Assembly (NCBI GenBank): GCA_020401865.1
Contig: JADCAS010000017.1
Span: 53,303 to 117,302 of the forward strand
Length of the DNA: 64,000 nucleotides
Direction of reading: 5' to 3'
Source: Phenylobacterium sp.
GTDB taxonomy: Bacteria > Pseudomonadota > Alphaproteobacteria > Caulobacterales > Caulobacteraceae
Below the pieces are notes generated by a model, which saw only the letters and a program-made list of their open reading frames with translations, did not search any database and was not told the origin of the DNA. Position 1 is the first letter of the stretch. Every line of letters starts with the position of its first letter. This document shows, in pieces, positions 51,441 to 62,531 of the stretch. Made by a program: the position numbers and the translations under genes.

Positions 51441-52178
51441 ATGGACAACGCTCTCTATGTGGGACTATCGCGCCAGATGACGCTTCGGCGGCATCTGGAC
51501 ATCGTCGCCAACAACATCGCCAACGCCGACACCGCAGGGTTTAAGACCGAGCAACCCCTTATCCGAACGGAGCCCAAGGCGCCTGCGCGTTCTGCTGACG
51601 GGCCCAACCCCATCAAGTTCGTGCTCGACAGCGGCCTGGCCCGGGACTTCTCGCAAGGCGCACTGCGGACGACGAACGCCGCATTCGACCTCGCGATCGA
51701 CGGGCCTGGGTTCTTCCGCATCCAGACCCCCGGAGGACAAAGGTTCACCCGCGACGGCCACTTTCGGCTGGACGAGACCGGTCGGATCGTCACCCAGAGT
51801 GGCCAGCCGGTTCTGGACCCCGGGGGCGCTGAGGTCATCATTGACCCGAGGAACGGCCCTGTGGAGATCGCCCGTGACGGTTCGATCAGCCAGGGCATTG
51901 AACAGGTCGGCCGGGTCGACGTGGTGACCTTCGATAGCCTCTCGGTCCTCGAAAAAGTCGGCGACAACCAGTTCCGCAACACGTCCAACGCCCAACCCCA
52001 GCCTGCCCCAGGATCCCTGGTCCGCCAAGGCATGCTGGAGGCGTCAAATGTTAACCCCATCCTTCAGGTCACCGACCTGATCGAGGTGACGCGGGCCTAT
52101 GAATCCCTGAATCGAATGATGGAAAACACCCAGGATCTGTCCCGGCGCGCGGTCGAGCGGCTCGGACGCGTCGAGTAG
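51441..52178 (+). CDS. flgF: flagellar rod protein FlgF
   Basis: A 245-residue proximal rod protein of the FlgF/FlgG family. N-terminal MDNALYVGLSRQMTLRRHLDIVANNIANADTAGFK and C-terminal EVTRAYESLNRMMENTQDLSRRAVERLG are the conserved axial-protein ends. It is the first gene after the sigma-54 promoter, exported through the flagellar type III gate, and followed by flgG 15 bases later. Confidence 0.96.
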   Translation: MDNALYVGLSRQMTLRRHLDIVANNIANADTAGFKTEQPLIRTEPKAPARSADGPNPIKFVLDSGLARDFSQGALRTTNAAFDLAIDGPGFFRIQTPGGQRFTRDGHFRLDETGRIVTQSGQPVLDPGGAEVIIDPRNGPVEIARDGSISQGIEQVGRVDVVTFDSLSVLEKVGDNQFRNTSNAQPQPAPGSLVRQGMLEASNVNPILQVTDLIEVTRAYESLNRMMENTQDLSRRAVERLGRVE

Positions 52179-52193
52179 AAAGGCTGACTTCTC

Positions 52194-52982
<789 letters not shown>

Positions 52983-52986
52983 TCTC

Positions 52987-53730
52987 ATGCGCCGCCTGAT
53001 CACCTTCGCTCTTGCGCTCTGCCTGGCGCTTCCTTCGGCGGCCTACGCCGCCGCACCTGTCGCCCTCAGGACCGACACCACCGACGCCGACGGCGTCGTG
53101 ACCCTCGGGGACCTCTTCGAGGGGGCGGGCGCCGCGTCCGGAGTCCGCGTCGCCGCCCGATCCGGAGCGAGCGTCATTCTGGACGCCACAGCTGTCCAGA
53201 TCTTGGCGCGCCGGAACGGGCTGGATTGGGGCAATCCCGACCGGCTGCGGCGGATCATTGTCCGTCCCGGCGAGGAAGCGCCAGCCGCCTCTGTGCGAAG
53301 GGGCGAGGTGCAGGCGCTGACCTACGCTCGGAGCCTGGCCGCCGGCGAAGAGGTTCGCGCCGAAGATTTGATCTGGACCCGCGCCGTCGCCGCGCCCGCG
53401 GACGCTATCCGGGATGCCGACGATGCTATCGGCAAGATCGCCCGCCGCCCCCTCCGGGAGGGCGCCCTGGTGTCCGCCCGGGATGTCAGCGCACCGGTGG
53501 TGATCCAGGCCGGCGACCTCGTCACCGTGACCTACCAGAACGGTGGTGTATCTCTCGCCCTCGAAGTGAAGGCCCTCGACGCCGGCGCGGTTGGCGATGT
53601 GATTTCACTTCAGAACCTGTCTTCCCGGAAGACAATCCAGGCCGTGGTCATCGGACCGGGCCAGGCCGCTACCGGACCCGACGCTCCCAAGGGCGCAGTT
53701 TCCGTCGCCACCCGCATCGCCCGCCGCTGA
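52987..53730 (+). CDS. flgA: P-ring assembly chaperone FlgA
   Basis: A 247-residue periplasmic chaperone. Signal peptide about 1-22 (ending AYAA), then a variable N-terminal domain and a C-terminal SAF domain (about 100-245) with LVSARDVSAPVVIQAGDLVTVTYQNGGVSLALEVKAL, as in FlgA. It helps FlgI assemble into the P ring. FlgI is not in this window. Lies between flgG and flgH. Confidence 0.93.
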   Translation: MRRLITFALALCLALPSAAYAAAPVALRTDTTDADGVVTLGDLFEGAGAASGVRVAARSGASVILDATAVQILARRNGLDWGNPDRLRRIIVRPGEEAPAASVRRGEVQALTYARSLAAGEEVRAEDLIWTRAVAAPADAIRDADDAIGKIARRPLREGALVSARDVSAPVVIQAGDLVTVTYQNGGVSLALEVKALDAGAVGDVISLQNLSSRKTIQAVVIGPGQAATGPDAPKGAVSVATRIARR

Positions 53731-53756
53731 TCCCCTCCAGAGACAGGTCACGTCCC

Positions 53757-54494
53757 ATGAGACTCGCCGCCGCCCTTGCCCTCGCCCTTCTCCCCCTGAC
53801 CGCCTGCACGACGGTCAAGGAGGCCGCCATAGGCCCCAGCCTGAGCGCCTCGGCCTACCCTGTGACGCCACAGGAGCGCCAGCCCGACCTCGGCATGATG
53901 CTTCGCCAGCCGGAAATCACCCCCGCCTCGGCCAACTCGCTCTGGCGCAGCGGCGCCCGGGCCTTCTTCATCGACCAGAGGGCCAGCCGGATCGGCGACA
54001 TCGTCACGGTGCAGATCGCGATCAACGACTCCGCTCGGACCTCGAACACTTCGGCGACGAACCGCACCTCCAACTCGGAAGCGAGCCTTCCGAGCCTGTT
54101 TGGCCTGGAAGGAATGATTGGCCGACTCCTGCCCCCCGGAAACGACTTCAACAATGCTTCCCCCCTCAGCACGGAGTCCAACTTCTCAAACTCCGGCTCG
54201 GGAAGCGTGAACCGGGCGGAGGCCATCTCCCTGACGGTGGCGACGGTGGTGACCGGGATCCTGCCGAACGGAAATCTTATCATCGAGGGCACCCAGGAGG
54301 TTCGCACCAACGCCGAGGTGCGGCAGCTGACCGTCTCTGGAATGATCCGGCCGGAGGACATCTCAGCCGCCAACACCATCCGCCACACCCAGATCGCCGA
54401 GGCGCGCATCAACTATGGCGGCCGGGGCGATATCTCGAACATGCAGAAGGCCCCTGCAGGCCAGGCGGTGGTCGCCAAGCTCTGGCCCTTCTAG
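53757..54494 (+). CDS. flgH: flagellar L-ring lipoprotein FlgH
   Basis: A 245-residue outer-membrane lipoprotein. Signal with lipobox LTAC gives the lipidated cysteine near residue 17. The body matches FlgH: LWRSGARAFFIDQRASRIGDIVTVQI, LPNGNLIIEGTQEVRTNAEVRQLTVSGMIRPEDI and C-terminal QKAPAGQAVVAKLWPF. A long frame is open upstream to 53226 in another frame of flgA; ATG 53757 gives the signal. Last gene of the operon; converges with dxs at 10 bases. Confidence 0.96.
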   Translation: MRLAAALALALLPLTACTTVKEAAIGPSLSASAYPVTPQERQPDLGMMLRQPEITPASANSLWRSGARAFFIDQRASRIGDIVTVQIAINDSARTSNTSATNRTSNSEASLPSLFGLEGMIGRLLPPGNDFNNASPLSTESNFSNSGSGSVNRAEAISLTVATVVTGILPNGNLIIEGTQEVRTNAEVRQLTVSGMIRPEDISAANTIRHTQIAEARINYGGRGDISNMQKAPAGQAVVAKLWPF

Positions 54495-54504
54495 AAGCCG
54501 GCGA

Positions 54505-56424
54505 TCAGGCCCGGAGACCGCTCGTCGCCGACAGGCCGCCGCCCAGGGCGCCAAAAGCGGCGGCGGCGATTCCGGCGGCATCCAGCCCCGCCTGGGCGTA
54601 CATGAGCTCCGGCTTGTCCTGGTCCTGGAAGACGTCAGGAAGCGTCAGGGTCCGCACCTTGAGTCCCCCATCGAGGGCGCCGCGGGCCGCCAGCATCTGG
54701 AGCACGAAGGCGCCAAAGCCCCCGACTGCGCCCTCCTCCACCGTGATCAGGGCCTCGTGCTCCCGGGCGAGGCGCAAGATCAGGTCCTCATCGAGGGGCT
54801 TTGCGAAGCGCGCGTCGGCCACAGTGGCGGAAACTCCCCGCGCCGCCAGCAGGTCGGCGGCCTTCAGGCACTCGCCCAGCCTCGCGCCAAAGCACAGCAG
54901 GGCGACAGTCGATCCCTCGCGGATGATGCGACCCCGACCGATCTCCAGCGGTTCTGCAAGTTCGGGAACGGCGACCCCCAGCCCCTCCCCGCGTGGATAG
55001 CGGAAGGCGGACGGACGGTCGTCGATGGCGGCGGCCGTCGCCACCATGCGGGCCAGCTCGGCCTCGTCAGCGGCGGCCATCAGGATCATGCCGGGAAGGG
55101 CGCCCATAAAGCCGATATCAAATGAACCGGCGTGGGTGGGACCATCTGCGCCCACAAGGCCGGCGCGATCCATGGCGAAGCGGACCGGGAGTCGCTGGAT
55201 GGCGACATCGTGCACGACCTGGTCATACCCGCGCTGCAGGAAGGTCGAGTAGATGGCGGCGAAGGGCTTCATGCCGTCGGCCGCCAGGCCAGCGGCGAAG
55301 GTGACCGCATGCTGCTCGGCGATGCCCACGTCGAAGGTCCGGTCCGGGAAGCGCTTGCCGAAGAGATCCAGGCCGGTCCCCGAGGGCATGGCGGCGGTCA
55401 CCGCGACGATGCGGGGGTCCCGCTCTGCCTGCGAGATCAGGGCGTCGGCGAAGACCCGCGTGTAGGAAGGCGGCGCCGGCTGGGCCGGCTTGGCCTGGCG
55501 GCCGGTCACGACGTCGAAACGGGCCACGGCGTGCAGCTTGTCCTCGGCGCTCTCCGCCGGGGCGTAGCCCTTGCCCTTCTGTGTGACAACGTGGACGAGG
55601 ACCGGACGGTCACGGATCTCGCGGGCGTTCTGCAGGATCGGGACCAGGGCCTCGAGGTCATGCCCGTCGATCGGGCCGACATAGTAGAAGCCAAGCTCCT
55701 CGAAGAAGGTGCCGCCGGTCACCATGCCGCGGGCAAACTCCTCGGCCTTGCGGGCGGCTTCCTGAAGGGGCCGAGGCAGGGCGCTGGCCATCGATTTTCC
55801 AAGCTTGCGCAAGGACTGGTAGCCGCCGCCCGAGACCAGCCGCGCCATGTAGGCGCTCATACCGCCCACCGGCGGAGCGATGGACATGTCGTTATCGTTG
55901 AGGATCACCGTCAGCTGGCCAGTGGTCTCGGAGGCGTTGTTCATCGCCTCGTACGCCATGCCGGCGCTCATGGAGCCGTCGCCGATCACCGCCACCACGC
56001 TGTTGTCTCGGCCCTCTGCGTCGCGGGCGACGCAGAAACCCAGCGCCGCGGAGATGGAGGTCGCGGCGTGCGCGGCGCCGAAGGGATCGTAGGGACTCTC
56101 CGCGCGCTTGGTGAAGCCGCTGAGGCCGCCGCCCTGGCGCAGGGTCCGGATGCGGTCGCGCCGGCCGGTGAGGATCTTGTGGGGATAGGCCTGGTGGCCG
56201 ACATCCCAGATCAGGATGTCGTCGGGCGTCTGGTAGACGTGGTGGAGGGCGACCGTGAGTTCGACCACGCCGAGGCCGGCCCCGAGGTGCCCTCCGGTCT
56301 GGGACACCGCATCGATGGTTTCGGCGCGCACCTCGTCGGCCAGCTGGCGAAGCTGGGCGACGGACAGCCCACGGAGGTCGGCGGGCGAAGACACGGTGTC
56401 AAGGAGCGGGGTCAGGGGGGGCAT
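54505..56424 (-). CDS. dxs: 1-deoxy-D-xylulose-5-phosphate synthase
   Basis: A 639-residue thiamine-diphosphate enzyme joining pyruvate and glyceraldehyde-3-phosphate in the first step of the MEP isoprenoid pathway. [16 protein letters not shown] (ThDP/Mg motif, about 150-165), the transketolase-like middle domain and [15 protein letters not shown] (about 420-435) are present. Length and start [21 protein letters not shown] are normal. It is the last gene of xseB-ispA-dxs, a common alphaproteobacterial order. Confidence 0.97.
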   Translation of the reverse strand: MPPLTPLLDTVSSPADLRGLSVAQLRQLADEVRAETIDAVSQTGGHLGAGLGVVELTVALHHVYQTPDDILIWDVGHQAYPHKILTGRRDRIRTLRQGGGLSGFTKRAESPYDPFGAAHAATSISAALGFCVARDAEGRDNSVVAVIGDGSMSAGMAYEAMNNASETTGQLTVILNDNDMSIAPPVGGMSAYMARLVSGGGYQSLRKLGKSMASALPRPLQEAARKAEEFARGMVTGGTFFEELGFYYVGPIDGHDLEALVPILQNAREIRDRPVLVHVVTQKGKGYAPAESAEDKLHAVARFDVVTGRQAKPAQPAPPSYTRVFADALISQAERDPRIVAVTAAMPSGTGLDLFGKRFPDRTFDVGIAEQHAVTFAAGLAADGMKPFAAIYSTFLQRGYDQVVHDVAIQRLPVRFAMDRAGLVGADGPTHAGSFDIGFMGALPGMILMAAADEAELARMVATAAAIDDRPSAFRYPRGEGLGVAVPELAEPLEIGRGRIIREGSTVALLCFGARLGECLKAADLLAARGVSATVADARFAKPLDEDLILRLAREHEALITVEEGAVGGFGAFVLQMLAARGALDGGLKVRTLTLPDVFQDQDKPELMYAQAGLDAAGIAAAAFGALGGGLSATSGLRA

Positions 56425-56444
56425 GTCGCTTGCTTTGCTCGCAA

Positions 56445-57329
56445 TCAGCTTCGCCGATCAAGCACGAAATCCAGACAGGCCCGGAGTCCAACGGCTCTTT
56501 CCCCAAGGGGATCGAGGTGGGTGCGGGCCTGATCGGCAATGACATCAAGGCGGGCGCGGGCGTCATCGACCCCCAGAAGGGTCACGAAGTTGACCTTGCC
56601 GCGCGCGGCGTCCTTGCCAGTGGCCTTGCCGACCACGCCGGTTTCGCCCTCGGCGTCCAGGAGGTCGTCCACGATCTGGTAGGCGAGCCCGAGGTCGTGG
56701 GCGAAGGCCAGGAGGGCGTGCCGTTCGGCGTCACCGGCGCGGGCCATGACGAGGGGGAGTTCAAAGGTCGCCGAGATCAGCGCGCCGGTCTTGAGCCGCT
56801 GCATCCTCGCCACTGCGCCCAGGTCTTCACCCACACCGGACAGGTCGATCATCTGGCCGCCGCACATCCCGCGGACGCCGGAGGCGCGGGCCAGGGCGCT
56901 GACGAGGTCCGCACGCACCCGGCCATCGGGATGGGTCTCGGGCGCCGCCAGGATCTCGAAGGCCAAGGCCTGCAAGGCGTCACCGGCGAGCACGGCTGTG
57001 GCCTCGTCAAAAGCCCGGTGCACGGTGGGCCGCCCGCGCCGCAGGTCGTCGTCGTCCATGCAGGGCAGGTCGTCGTGCACCAGGCTGTAGGCGTGGATGC
57101 ATTCCAGGGCGCAGGCCGCGCGGTCGAGCCGTTCGGCCTCGACCTCCAGGATCTCCCCCGCCTGGTAGACGAGAAAGGGCCGCAGGCGCTTGCCGGGGCC
57201 CAGCACGGCATAGCGCATGGCCTCCGCCAGGCGCGCCTCGGGGCCCACCACGGGCGGCAGGAGGGCGGAAAGAGCGCTGTCGATGCGAGTGGCGACGGCT
57301 GACAGACGGCGGGCGGTGTCGGAGTTCAC
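56445..57329 (-). CDS. ispA: farnesyl diphosphate synthase (polyprenyl synthetase)
   Basis: A 294-residue all-helical prenyltransferase condensing DMAPP/GPP with IPP. First aspartate-rich motif in [11 protein letters not shown] (about 88-98) and second in [13 protein letters not shown] (about 220-232). The small residue pattern before the first motif suggests C15 product, but chain length cannot be fixed by eye. Its start overlaps the xseB stop (57326-57329) and dxs follows 20 bases after its stop. Confidence 0.95.
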   Translation of the reverse strand: MNSDTARRLSAVATRIDSALSALLPPVVGPEARLAEAMRYAVLGPGKRLRPFLVYQAGEILEVEAERLDRAACALECIHAYSLVHDDLPCMDDDDLRRGRPTVHRAFDEATAVLAGDALQALAFEILAAPETHPDGRVRADLVSALARASGVRGMCGGQMIDLSGVGEDLGAVARMQRLKTGALISATFELPLVMARAGDAERHALLAFAHDLGLAYQIVDDLLDAEGETGVVGKATGKDAARGKVNFVTLLGVDDARARLDVIADQARTHLDPLGERAVGLRACLDFVLDRRS

Positions 57330-57568
57330 TCGAAGCGGGCGGGTTCAGCGGCCGCCTCTCCGGATGGACCGATGACGATCTTCTCGACCTTGAGACGGGC
57401 CTGTTCAAGGCGGGCCTCGCAGTGGGCCTTCAGCAGGGCGCCGCGCTCGTAGAGGGCGATGGCCTCCTCGAGCGGCGCCTGGCCGGTCTCGAGTTGTCCG
57501 ACAATGCGCTCGAGTTCGGCCAGGGCCTGCTCGAAGGAAAGCTTTGCGATGTCTGTGGCGTCCGCCAT
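57326..57568 (-). CDS. xseB: exodeoxyribonuclease VII small subunit
   Basis: An 80-residue helical protein: [33 protein letters not shown] (11-43) is the hallmark of XseB, which caps the large subunit XseA of the single-strand-specific nuclease. First of xseB-ispA-dxs; divergent from the GNAT gene about 110 bases away. Confidence 0.96.
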   Translation of the reverse strand: MADATDIAKLSFEQALAELERIVGQLETGQAPLEEAIALYERGALLKAHCEARLEQARLKVEKIVIGPSGEAAAEPARFE

Positions 57569-57679
57569 GGGAATCCCCGTCCTGCGATCCGGAACCTAGA
57601 CATCCCGCCCCCTGGCCGCAATGCGGTCCGGCTCTGTTGCGTCTTCCGGCCGGGGCAGAGCGAAGGTAATGGGCGGTCG

Positions 57680-58207
57680 ATGACTCAGTTGATCCTCCGC
57701 CGCGCCGGGGCGGGCGACGCCGCCCTCCTTGCCCGTCTCGGTCGCGAGACCTTCGTCGAGACCTTCGGTCACCTCTATCCCCCGGAGGATCTCGAGGCCT
57801 ACCTTGCGTCAGCCTACGAGCCCAAGGCCACACGCCGCAGCCTGGAGGACTCTTCCGAGGCCAGTTGGATTGCGGAGACCGCGGCTGGGACCGCGATCGG
57901 ATACGCTACGGCGGGACCCTGCGGGCTGCCGCATCCTGAGGTCGGCGTCCGAGCGCTGGAGCTTAAGCGCATCTACCTTGCGGGACCGGCCCAGGGGGCC
58001 GGCGCAGGCGGACAGCTCTTCGACGCGGTGTTGGACTGGATGGCCACCCAGGCGCCTCCGGACATCTGGATCGGTGTCTGGTCGGAAAACTTCGGCGCCC
58101 AGAGGTTCTACGCGAGGCGCGGTTTCGAGAAGGTCGGCGAGTATGGCTTCCCGGTCGGTCAGACGGTGGATCGTGAATTCATCCTGCGCCGTCGCCCGGC
58201 CTTCTGA
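57680..58207 (+). CDS. GNAT-family N-acetyltransferase
   Basis: A 175-residue acetyltransferase. Typical GNAT course: N-terminal LILRRAGAGDAALLARL, central ELKRIYLAGPAQGAGAGGQLFDAVLDW (acetyl-CoA P-loop region with QGAGAG, about 95-120), and AQRFYARRGFEKVGEY near 140-155. The longer frame from 57422 overlaps xseB and was not used; ATG 57680 is the family-like start. Substrate unknown; not obviously RimI. Confidence 0.88.
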   Translation: MTQLILRRAGAGDAALLARLGRETFVETFGHLYPPEDLEAYLASAYEPKATRRSLEDSSEASWIAETAAGTAIGYATAGPCGLPHPEVGVRALELKRIYLAGPAQGAGAGGQLFDAVLDWMATQAPPDIWIGVWSENFGAQRFYARRGFEKVGEYGFPVGQTVDREFILRRRPAF

Positions 58208-58290
58208 GACGTCCCGGGCTGGACAGCCGGGCCCGTCGGCCTCACATTCAGCATCCTAACATCCGTCCGGCCCGCCAGGGGACGTCCACC

Positions 58291-59490
58291 ATGTTCATGC
58301 GTTTCTTCACCGAACTCCGCGAGGCCAAGGTCCCCGTGACCCTCAAGGAGTACCTCATGCTCATGGAGGCCATGGACAAGGGCGTGATCGAGCGCAACGT
58401 CGATGACTTCTACTACCTGGCCCGGTCCGCCCTGGTGAAGGACGAGAAGAACCTCGACCGCTTCGACCAGGTCTTCGGTCATGTTTTCAAGGGCCTTGAA
58501 AAGCTTGAGGGGTTCGGCGTTTCCGATATCCCCGCAGAGTGGCTCAAGAAGATCTCCGACAAGTTCCTGACGGATGAGGAGAAGGCCCAGATCGAGGCGA
58601 TGGGCGGTTTCGAGAAGCTCATGGAGGCCCTCGCCGAGCAGATGCGCCAGCAGCGCGAGAACGGCGATGACGGAGACGGTGAAGGCAAGGGCAAGGGCAA
58701 GGGCGGCCAGGGCCCTAACGGCGACTCCCCCTTCGGCGCGAACGGCTATCATCCCGAAGGCGTGCGCATCGGCCAGGACAAGGGCCGCCATGGCCGCGCC
58801 GTGAAGGTCTGGGACAAGCGCGAATACAAGAACCTGGATGACAGCGTCGAGCTGGGCACCCGCAACATCAAGGTTGCGCTCCGTCGCCTTCGCAAGTGGA
58901 CTCGGGACGGCGCCGCCGAAGAGCTGGATATGGACGGCACGATCCGCGGCACCGCCGAGAAGGGTTATCTCGACATCAAGCTGCGACCCGAGCGCCGCAA
59001 CAAGATCAGCGTCCTGATCTTTTTCGATGTCGGCGGCTCGATGGACAGCCACATCAAGGTCTGCGAGGAGCTGTTCAGCGCCGCGCGAACAGAATTCAAG
59101 AACATGGAGTTTTACTACTTCCACAACTGCCTCTACGAGAGCGTGTGGAAGGACAACCGGCGTCGCCACGCCGAGAAGATCCCGACCTGGGACGTGCTCC
59201 ACAAGTTCAGCCGCGACTACAAGGTCATCTTCGTTGGCGACGCCACCATGAGCCCCTACGAAATCACCTATCCCGGCGGCTCGGTGGAGCATTGGAACGA
59301 GGAACCCGGCGCCATCTGGGTCGACCGCGTCACCCAGACCTTCGACGACGTGGTCTGGCTCAATCCCACCGCCGAAAGACACTGGGATTACACGCCGTCC
59401 CTCGAGGTCATGCGCCAACTCGTCGGCGACCGGATGTTCCCCCTGACCCTTGAAGGCCTCGAGAAGGCCATGAAGGAACTGGCCCGATAG
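58291..59490 (+). CDS. VWA domain protein (CoxE-like)
   Basis: A 399-residue protein with an N-terminal helical domain (about 1-125, family start FTELREAKVPVTLKEY), a Gly/Lys-rich low-complexity linker (about 125-155), and a C-terminal von Willebrand A domain (about 230-395). The metal-binding site reads DVGGSMD: the canonical DxSxS has Gly at the first serine. Relatives are often paired with MoxR-type AAA ATPases, but none is adjacent here. It probably acts as a cytoplasmic partner in metal-cofactor or complex assembly; its target is unknown. Confidence 0.85.
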   Translation: MFMRFFTELREAKVPVTLKEYLMLMEAMDKGVIERNVDDFYYLARSALVKDEKNLDRFDQVFGHVFKGLEKLEGFGVSDIPAEWLKKISDKFLTDEEKAQIEAMGGFEKLMEALAEQMRQQRENGDDGDGEGKGKGKGGQGPNGDSPFGANGYHPEGVRIGQDKGRHGRAVKVWDKREYKNLDDSVELGTRNIKVALRRLRKWTRDGAAEELDMDGTIRGTAEKGYLDIKLRPERRNKISVLIFFDVGGSMDSHIKVCEELFSAARTEFKNMEFYYFHNCLYESVWKDNRRRHAEKIPTWDVLHKFSRDYKVIFVGDATMSPYEITYPGGSVEHWNEEPGAIWVDRVTQTFDDVVWLNPTAERHWDYTPSLEVMRQLVGDRMFPLTLEGLEKAMKELAR

Positions 59491-59609
59491 ACGCCGGCAG
59501 GGCCAGGCTTGCGGCGGCGCGGGACTCTGCTAGACCGAGTTCCATTAGGGCTTGAAACCATATTTCGGGAGGGTCCGCCGCCGGTTCCGCCGGAGCGGGC
59601 AAATTAAGT

Positions 59610-60962
59610 GTGACCAGGGACGAGTCTGCCCCAGCTTCGGCCGACGCCGCCCGGAACCTCGGTGTCCCGACGGATGGCCCACCCGCGGACATGGACGCCC
59701 GGGAAGCCGAATACGAGGCCTTCGTCTGGGATAACCTGAAGCGCAACTACATCGGCAACTACCTGCACGGCATGCTGGGCATGACGGGCTTCCGGCTGAT
59801 CAACGCGCCGACCTTCATGCCGGTCTACATCCACATGATTTCCGGCTCGAACACCATAGTCGGCCTCGCCCAGGCCCTGCAGCAGGTCGGCGGCATCATC
59901 TCGCCGATCTTCGGCGCCACGGCCATAGAACACCGCAAGAAGGTCATGCCCGCCGCTCTGTGGATGGGCGGACTCGGCCGGCTGCAGATCGTCGGCATGG
60001 CGGCGGCGGGATGGTTCCTGCAGGGACAGTCCCTGGTCTACGCCATGCTGGCCCTGCTCTTCCTCTTCGGGGTCTTCATGGGCGCCCAGAGGGTGGTGTT
60101 CGGCATGCTGATGGCCAAGGTCATCCCGCTCAGCCGCCGTGGAAGATTGCAGGCCTGGCGCAACGCCACGGGCGGTCTGATCGCCGCAGTGCTCGCCTGG
60201 GCCGCCGGCCGGTACATCATCGAACCCGATCTCTTCGGTCACGGGTACTCGGTGACCTTCATGCTGGCCGCCGTGCTGACAACCCTGGGGCTCTGGGCCC
60301 TCCAGGTGCTGCTCAGGGAACCCGAACCGCCGAACCTGCCGGCCAAGGCGCGGTTCCGGGACCGGGTCCGCGATTTCCCGGCCCTCATCCGGTCCGATCC
60401 CGGTTACGCCCCGTTCCTGCTGGTGCAGATGCTGGCCACCTCCAGCCGGATGGCGGTGCCCTTCTACGCCATCTACGCGACCTCCTCGACGGGCCTTTCC
60501 GGCGCGATCCTGGGGCTCCTGGCCCTGGCCTATCTCGGGGCGGACACGCTCTCCAACCTGCTCTGGGGCTATATGGGGGACCGGACCGGCTTCCGGCACG
60601 TCCTGCTGATCTCACTGGCCATGTGGATCCTCGCCACGGTGATCCTCCTGGCGCTGCAGACCCCGGTCGCCATCTTCATCGCCTTCTTCGGCCTGGGCGC
60701 GGCCCAGTCCGGCTACATGATGGCCGCCCAGACCATGATCCTGGAGTTCGGGAACCGCGAGGAAATGCCCATGAGGATTGCGATCTCCTCTTCCGCAGAA
60801 GGGATCACGGCGTCGATCAGCCCGATCGTCGGGGGTCTTGTGGCCGACGCCTTTGGCTATCCGGCTGTCTTCGGAATCTCGATCGGTTTCCTCGTGGTGG
60901 GGCTCGCCTGCCTCGTCTTCCTGGTGAAGGAACCCCGGAACCGCAGGCTGTCCGAGGTCTGA
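59610..60962 (+). CDS. MFS transporter
   Basis: A 450-residue polytopic inner-membrane carrier with about 12 helices in two halves. After a cytoplasmic N-terminus (1-55) the first helices include GMLGMTGFRLINAPTFMPVYI; inter-helix loops contain SRRGRLQAWRN and GYMGDRTGFRHV, the second being the MFS A-like motif. The start is GTG 59610 with only a weak ribosome site. It carries no domain that tells its substrate. Convergent with the DUF3253 gene. Confidence 0.88.
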   Translation: MTRDESAPASADAARNLGVPTDGPPADMDAREAEYEAFVWDNLKRNYIGNYLHGMLGMTGFRLINAPTFMPVYIHMISGSNTIVGLAQALQQVGGIISPIFGATAIEHRKKVMPAALWMGGLGRLQIVGMAAAGWFLQGQSLVYAMLALLFLFGVFMGAQRVVFGMLMAKVIPLSRRGRLQAWRNATGGLIAAVLAWAAGRYIIEPDLFGHGYSVTFMLAAVLTTLGLWALQVLLREPEPPNLPAKARFRDRVRDFPALIRSDPGYAPFLLVQMLATSSRMAVPFYAIYATSSTGLSGAILGLLALAYLGADTLSNLLWGYMGDRTGFRHVLLISLAMWILATVILLALQTPVAIFIAFFGLGAAQSGYMMAAQTMILEFGNREEMPMRIAISSSAEGITASISPIVGGLVADAFGYPAVFGISIGFLVVGLACLVFLVKEPRNRRLSEV

Positions 60963-60969
60963 GCCAGGC

Positions 60970-61209
60970 TCAGGGCAGGCGCAGGCGATAGACGCCCTTG
61001 AAGCTCTCGGGATCCGCCGGCTTGCCGTGCCTCAGGATCACGATCCGCCCCTGCCGTGCCAGGCCCTTGGCCGCGCCCCGGACATGGCCGGTCAGCCGCC
61101 GCCAGTTCTCCGGATCTGCTGCGCGGGCCACCTCCTCCGACGAGGCCGACTTGCCGGGCGGCAGGGCGGAGACGACCTCGAGGATAACCGCCTCCATGTC
61201 CACGGCCAT
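60970..61209 (-). CDS. DUF3253 small protein
   Basis: A 79-residue soluble protein of the DUF3253 family: SSEEVARAADPENWRRLTGHVRGAAKGLARQGRIVILRHGKPADP is a winged-helix-like sequence. It is 3 bases downstream of an acyl-CoA dehydrogenase gene on the same strand and likely cotranscribed. Function unknown; small DNA-binding or adaptor role is possible from fold. Confidence 0.82.
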   Translation of the reverse strand: MAVDMEAVILEVVSALPPGKSASSEEVARAADPENWRRLTGHVRGAAKGLARQGRIVILRHGKPADPESFKGVYRLRLP

Positions 61210-61211
61210 GA

Positions 61212-62360
61212 TCAGCCGCCCCGCTTCAGGGTCTCACGCGAGATGATGACCTGCTGGATCTGGCTGGTGCCCTCGTAGATCCGGAAGATACGGACATCCC
61301 GATAGAAGCGCTCGATCCCGTAGTCGGCGATGTAACCGGCGCCGCCGAAGATCTGCACCGCCCGGTCCGCCACGCGACCGACCATCTCCGAGGCGAAGTA
61401 CTTGGCCGCCGCCGCCTCCATGGTCACGCTCTCGCCGGCATCGCGCTTGCGGGCGGTCTCCAGGGTCAGGGCCTTCGCGGCGAGGGACTCGGTCTTGGAG
61501 TCGGCGATCATCCCCTGCACCAGCTGGAACTGGGAGATGGCCTGGCCGAACTGCTTGCGCTCGGAGGCGTAGGCCACGCAGTCCGCGATCAGGCGCTCGG
61601 CGACGCCGATGCAGACGGCCGAGATGTGCAGGCGGCCCCGGTCCAGGACCTGCATCGCCACCATGAAGCCCTCGCCCTCGCCGCCCAGGCGGTTCTCCAC
61701 AGGCACACGCACGTTGTCGAAGATGACGTCGCAGATGTGGGCGCCCTGCTGGCCCATCTTCTTCTCGGGCTTGCCTACCGACAGGCCCGGAAGGTTGCGC
61801 TCGACCAGGAAGGCGGAGACCCCGCCGCCGCCCGGCTTGGAGGGATCGGTCCTGGCCATCACCGTGAAGAGGTCGGCCTTGTTGGCGTTGGTGATGTAGC
61901 GCTTGGCGCCGTTAAGGACGTAGTGGTCGCCGTCGCGCACCGCCCGGGTCTGGACGGCGGCGGAGTCCGATCCGGCCTCGGGTTCGGTGAGGGCGAAGGA
62001 GGTGATGATCTCGCCGGAGGCGATGCCTGGCAGGTACATCGCCTTCTGGGCGGCGTTGCCGAACATGACGAGGCCCTGGGCGCCGATACCGACATTGGTG
62101 CCGAAGGCCGAGCGGAAGGCCGGGCTGGTCCGGCCCAGCTCCAGGGCCACGAGGACCTCCTCCTCCATCCCCAGGTCCAGGCCGCCATACTCGGCCGGGA
62201 TGGAGAGGCCGAAGAGGCCAAGGGCCTTCATCTCCTCGATCACCTCATCCGGGATGGCGTCGTTCTCGGACACCTGAGCCTCGAGGGGACGGAGTCGCTC
62301 AGTCACGAAGCGGCGGACGGTCTCGACGAGCTGGTCGCGGGTTTCGGCGTCAAGGGCCAT
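61212..62360 (-). CDS. acyl-CoA dehydrogenase
   Basis: A 382-residue FAD enzyme. ALTEPEAGSDSAAVQT (about 125-140), YVLNGAKRYITNANKAD, and C-terminal YGIERFYRDVRIFRIYEGTSQIQ with the catalytic Glu in IYEGTSQ are all present, as in short/medium-chain acyl-CoA dehydrogenases. It diverges from a cytochrome P450 gene 170 bases away and is followed by the DUF3253 gene. Substrate chain length is not evident. Confidence 0.94.
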   Translation of the reverse strand: MALDAETRDQLVETVRRFVTERLRPLEAQVSENDAIPDEVIEEMKALGLFGLSIPAEYGGLDLGMEEEVLVALELGRTSPAFRSAFGTNVGIGAQGLVMFGNAAQKAMYLPGIASGEIITSFALTEPEAGSDSAAVQTRAVRDGDHYVLNGAKRYITNANKADLFTVMARTDPSKPGGGGVSAFLVERNLPGLSVGKPEKKMGQQGAHICDVIFDNVRVPVENRLGGEGEGFMVAMQVLDRGRLHISAVCIGVAERLIADCVAYASERKQFGQAISQFQLVQGMIADSKTESLAAKALTLETARKRDAGESVTMEAAAAKYFASEMVGRVADRAVQIFGGAGYIADYGIERFYRDVRIFRIYEGTSQIQQVIISRETLKRGG

Positions 62361-62531
62361 GTCGGTCTCCCATCAGAAGGTTTCCGTTCTAGAGCGGGAG
62401 GCGGCTCCGGGCCAGCACGGAAGAGGGGTCACGGGCGTTGGAAATCCGGCGGCGACATACTAAGTTGACGCCAGCGTCATGAATTTGCGCCCCGGGTCCC
62501 GGCGGGCGCTGCGATGCGGGAGAGACTGAAG

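Noticed and set aside
58159..59418. 419-codon minus-strand frame opposite the VWA gene
   Set aside because: Rich in Val/Leu/Ala/His as expected from reversed codons; no domain.
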